Position numbers and translations under genes: made by a program. A DNA stretch of 64,000 nucleotides from Mycolicibacterium llatzerense (GTDB lineage Bacteria; Actinomycetota; Actinomycetes; Mycobacteriales; Mycobacteriaceae): the NCBI RefSeq assembly GCF_000878195.1, contig NZ_JXST01000023.1:1-64000 (forward strand), read 5' to 3'. Numbering within the stretch: position 1 is the stretch's first letter; every line of letters begins with the position of its first letter. The notes beneath the pieces were generated by a model that had not been told where the DNA came from, did no database searches, and was given only the letters and a program-made list of their open reading frames with translations. Of this stretch, positions 62,635 through 64,000 are shown one piece after another.

Positions 62635-63936
62635 ATGCAGCCCAAGTCCACCGTGACCGACATCGCCGACGTCGACTACTTCACGAACCCCGAGATCGCC
62701 CAGGACCCGTACGCGTACTGGGACCACCTACGCCAGCAGGGACCCGTCGTGCGCGAACCGCACTACGGCGTGGTCGCGGTGACGGGGTACCAGGAAGTCC
62801 AGGCGGCGTTCAAGGATGTCGATTCGTTTTCCGCCGTCAACGCCATCGGCGGCCCGTTCCCACCGCTCCCCTTCACCCCGGACGGGGACGACATCAGCGA
62901 GCTCATCGAGGCGCACCGTCACGAGTTCCCGATTTTCGAACACATGGTGGTGATGGACCCACCCCAGCATGAAAATGCCCGATCCCTGCTGAGCCGGCTG
63001 TTGACGCCGCGCCGCCTGCAGGAGAACGCGGACTACATCTGGCACCTCGCCGACCGCCAGTTCGATGAGTTCATCGCGAACGGCCAGTGCGAGTTCCTCG
63101 GCGAATACGGCAAGCCTTTCGCCACCCTGGCCATCGCGGATCTGCTCGGGGTTCCGGAAGAGGACCGTCCGGAAATCCGGCGCAACCTCGGGGCCGGCAA
63201 CGCCCCGGGCTCCCGGGTCGGCGCCCTCGACCACGAGCCCGTGGGCTCCAATCCTCTTCAGTACCTTGATGATCTGTTCAGCGGGTACATCGCCGACCGC
63301 CGGGCGAACCCGCGCGAGGATGTGCTGACCGGGCTGGCCACCGCCACCTATCCCGACGGCTCCGTCCCGCCGCTGCTGGAGGTGGTACGTCCGGCCACGT
63401 TCCTCTTCGCCGCCGGGCAGGAAACAGTCACGAAGCTGCTCAGCTCCGCGGTGAAGGTGCTCGGCGACCAGCCGGAGCTGCAGCACCACCTCCGGGAAAA
63501 CCGTGATCTGATCTCCCCGTTCATCGAGGAAGCGCTGCGCCTCGAGAGCCCCACCAAGGTGGACTTCCGGCTCTGCCGCAAGTCCACCACTCTCGGTGGC
63601 GTGCCGATCAAAGCCGGCACGGTCCTGATGCTGTGCCTCGGCGCAGCCAACCGTGATCCCCGAAAGTTCGAGGACCCCAACAACTTCCATCTCGATCGCA
63701 AGAACGTACGCGAGCACATCGCCTTCGGGCGTGGCATCCACACGTGTGCCGGCGCTCCCCTGGCCCGGGTCGAGGGCCGCGTCACCATCAGCCGACTGCT
63801 CGACCGCACGCGCGACATCCGCATCAGCGAGGCCAAGCACGGCGGCCCGAACAACCGCAGCTACGGCTACGAGCCGACCTTCCTGCTGCGCGGCCTCACC
63901 GAGTTGCACATCGAGTTCACCGAGGTGCCGCGATGA
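62635..63936 (+). CDS. Cytochrome P450
   Basis: A 433-residue P450. The start ATG at 62635 (MQPKSTVTDIADVDYFTNPE) is preceded by CAGGAG; the in-frame ATG at 62608 lies in the operator and is rejected. The I-helix motif is unusual, FLFAAGQETVTKLL, with Gln-Glu-Thr in place of the usual x-Asp-Thr. The ExxR helix is in IEEALRLESP and the haem loop is FGRGIHTCAGAPLAR with Cys371. It overlaps the next gene by ATGA (63933-63936), which may be a coupled enzyme. The TetR operator upstream ties it to the mycofactocin SDR. Confidence 0.92.
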   Translation: MQPKSTVTDIADVDYFTNPEIAQDPYAYWDHLRQQGPVVREPHYGVVAVTGYQEVQAAFKDVDSFSAVNAIGGPFPPLPFTPDGDDISELIEAHRHEFPIFEHMVVMDPPQHENARSLLSRLLTPRRLQENADYIWHLADRQFDEFIANGQCEFLGEYGKPFATLAIADLLGVPEEDRPEIRRNLGAGNAPGSRVGALDHEPVGSNPLQYLDDLFSGYIADRRANPREDVLTGLATATYPDGSVPPLLEVVRPATFLFAAGQETVTKLLSSAVKVLGDQPELQHHLRENRDLISPFIEEALRLESPTKVDFRLCRKSTTLGGVPIKAGTVLMLCLGAANRDPRKFEDPNNFHLDRKNVREHIAFGRGIHTCAGAPLARVEGRVTISRLLDRTRDIRISEAKHGGPNNRSYGYEPTFLLRGLTELHIEFTEVPR

Positions 63937-64000
63937 CGGTGCAGTCGGTCCTGGACGCCATCGCGAGTCGGCCCGGAGCCGGCGACGTCATCCCGATCAT
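63933..64000 (+). CDS. Unidentified CDS, N-terminus only (cut by window end)
   Basis: An ORF starts at the ATG that overlaps the P450 stop (ATGA at 63933-63936) and continues to the window edge. The first residues read MTVQSVLDAIASRPGAGDVI. The four-base overlap makes it part of the P450 operon. The 22 residues visible are too few to identify a family. Confidence 0.6.
   Translation, partial: MTVQSVLDAIASRPGAGDVIPI

Overview
The window is one contiguous high-GC actinobacterial chromosome segment. Gene content and order point to a Mycobacterium, most likely a fast-growing or environmental species (Mycolicibacterium type). The backbone follows the M. tuberculosis Rv2215-Rv2237 order as I remember it: dlaT, an epimerase-like gene, lipB, lipA, a DUF4191 gene, an RDD gene, glnA1, glnE, glnA2, two secreted hydrolases, panB, CYTH-CHAD, rnpB, RNase H/phosphatase, a zinc-ribbon coiled coil, Nif3, cobC, ptkA, ptpA, SURF1, cobD and a DUF2236 gene. 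An mce operon, an F420 (LLM) enzyme and cytochromes P450 also fit this genus. No rRNA, tRNA, CRISPR array, insertion sequence or prophage was seen.

Layout. 1-4653: end of dlaT, then lipoate synthesis (lipB and lipA overlap by ATGA) and two membrane proteins. 4821-13326: nitrogen assimilation, with glnA1 (adenylylation tyrosine present), glnE and glnA2 (tyrosine absent). Between glnA1 and glnE lie a darcynin-like gene, DoxX plus the tail of a decayed DoxX copy, an LLM oxidoreductase and a hotdog thioesterase. 13409-21532: two paralogous exported peptidase-like hydrolases, a WS/DGAT acyltransferase, panB, a PaaG-like crotonase and a CYTH-CHAD protein. 21534-21935: RNase P RNA on the minus strand.

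21953-38807 is an accessory block between rnpB and the RNase H gene. It holds a small membrane protein, a methyltransferase, a CPFC flavoprotein divergent from an XRE-cupin regulator, and a complete mce lipid-importer operon on the minus strand (yrbEA, yrbEB, mceA-F, two Mce-associated proteins). That operon appears to continue into a DUF732 protein and a CAP-domain protein. Two overlapping GAF-LuxR regulator genes sit upstream, and the gap before yrbEA holds a C6/G6 inverted repeat.

39080-47290 returns to the backbone. 47294-64000 is accessory again: a DUF5666 lipoprotein; an operon of P450, class II aldolase and dehalogenase-like hydrolase, divergent from a 1082-residue cyclase/ATPase/LuxR regulator; a three-gene nitrile hydratase/thiocyanate hydrolase-type cluster with a His-rich catalytic subunit; an aldehyde dehydrogenase whose real start looks non-canonical; a large secreted beta-propeller protein; and a TetR-controlled pair (mycofactocin-type SDR and P450) with two nearly identical TGATCGATCGATCA operators.

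The most unusual parts are the thiocyanate hydrolase-like cluster with its neighbouring regulator, the extended mce operon with its paired LuxR regulators, and the TetR regulon with an operator abutting the P450 ribosome binding site.
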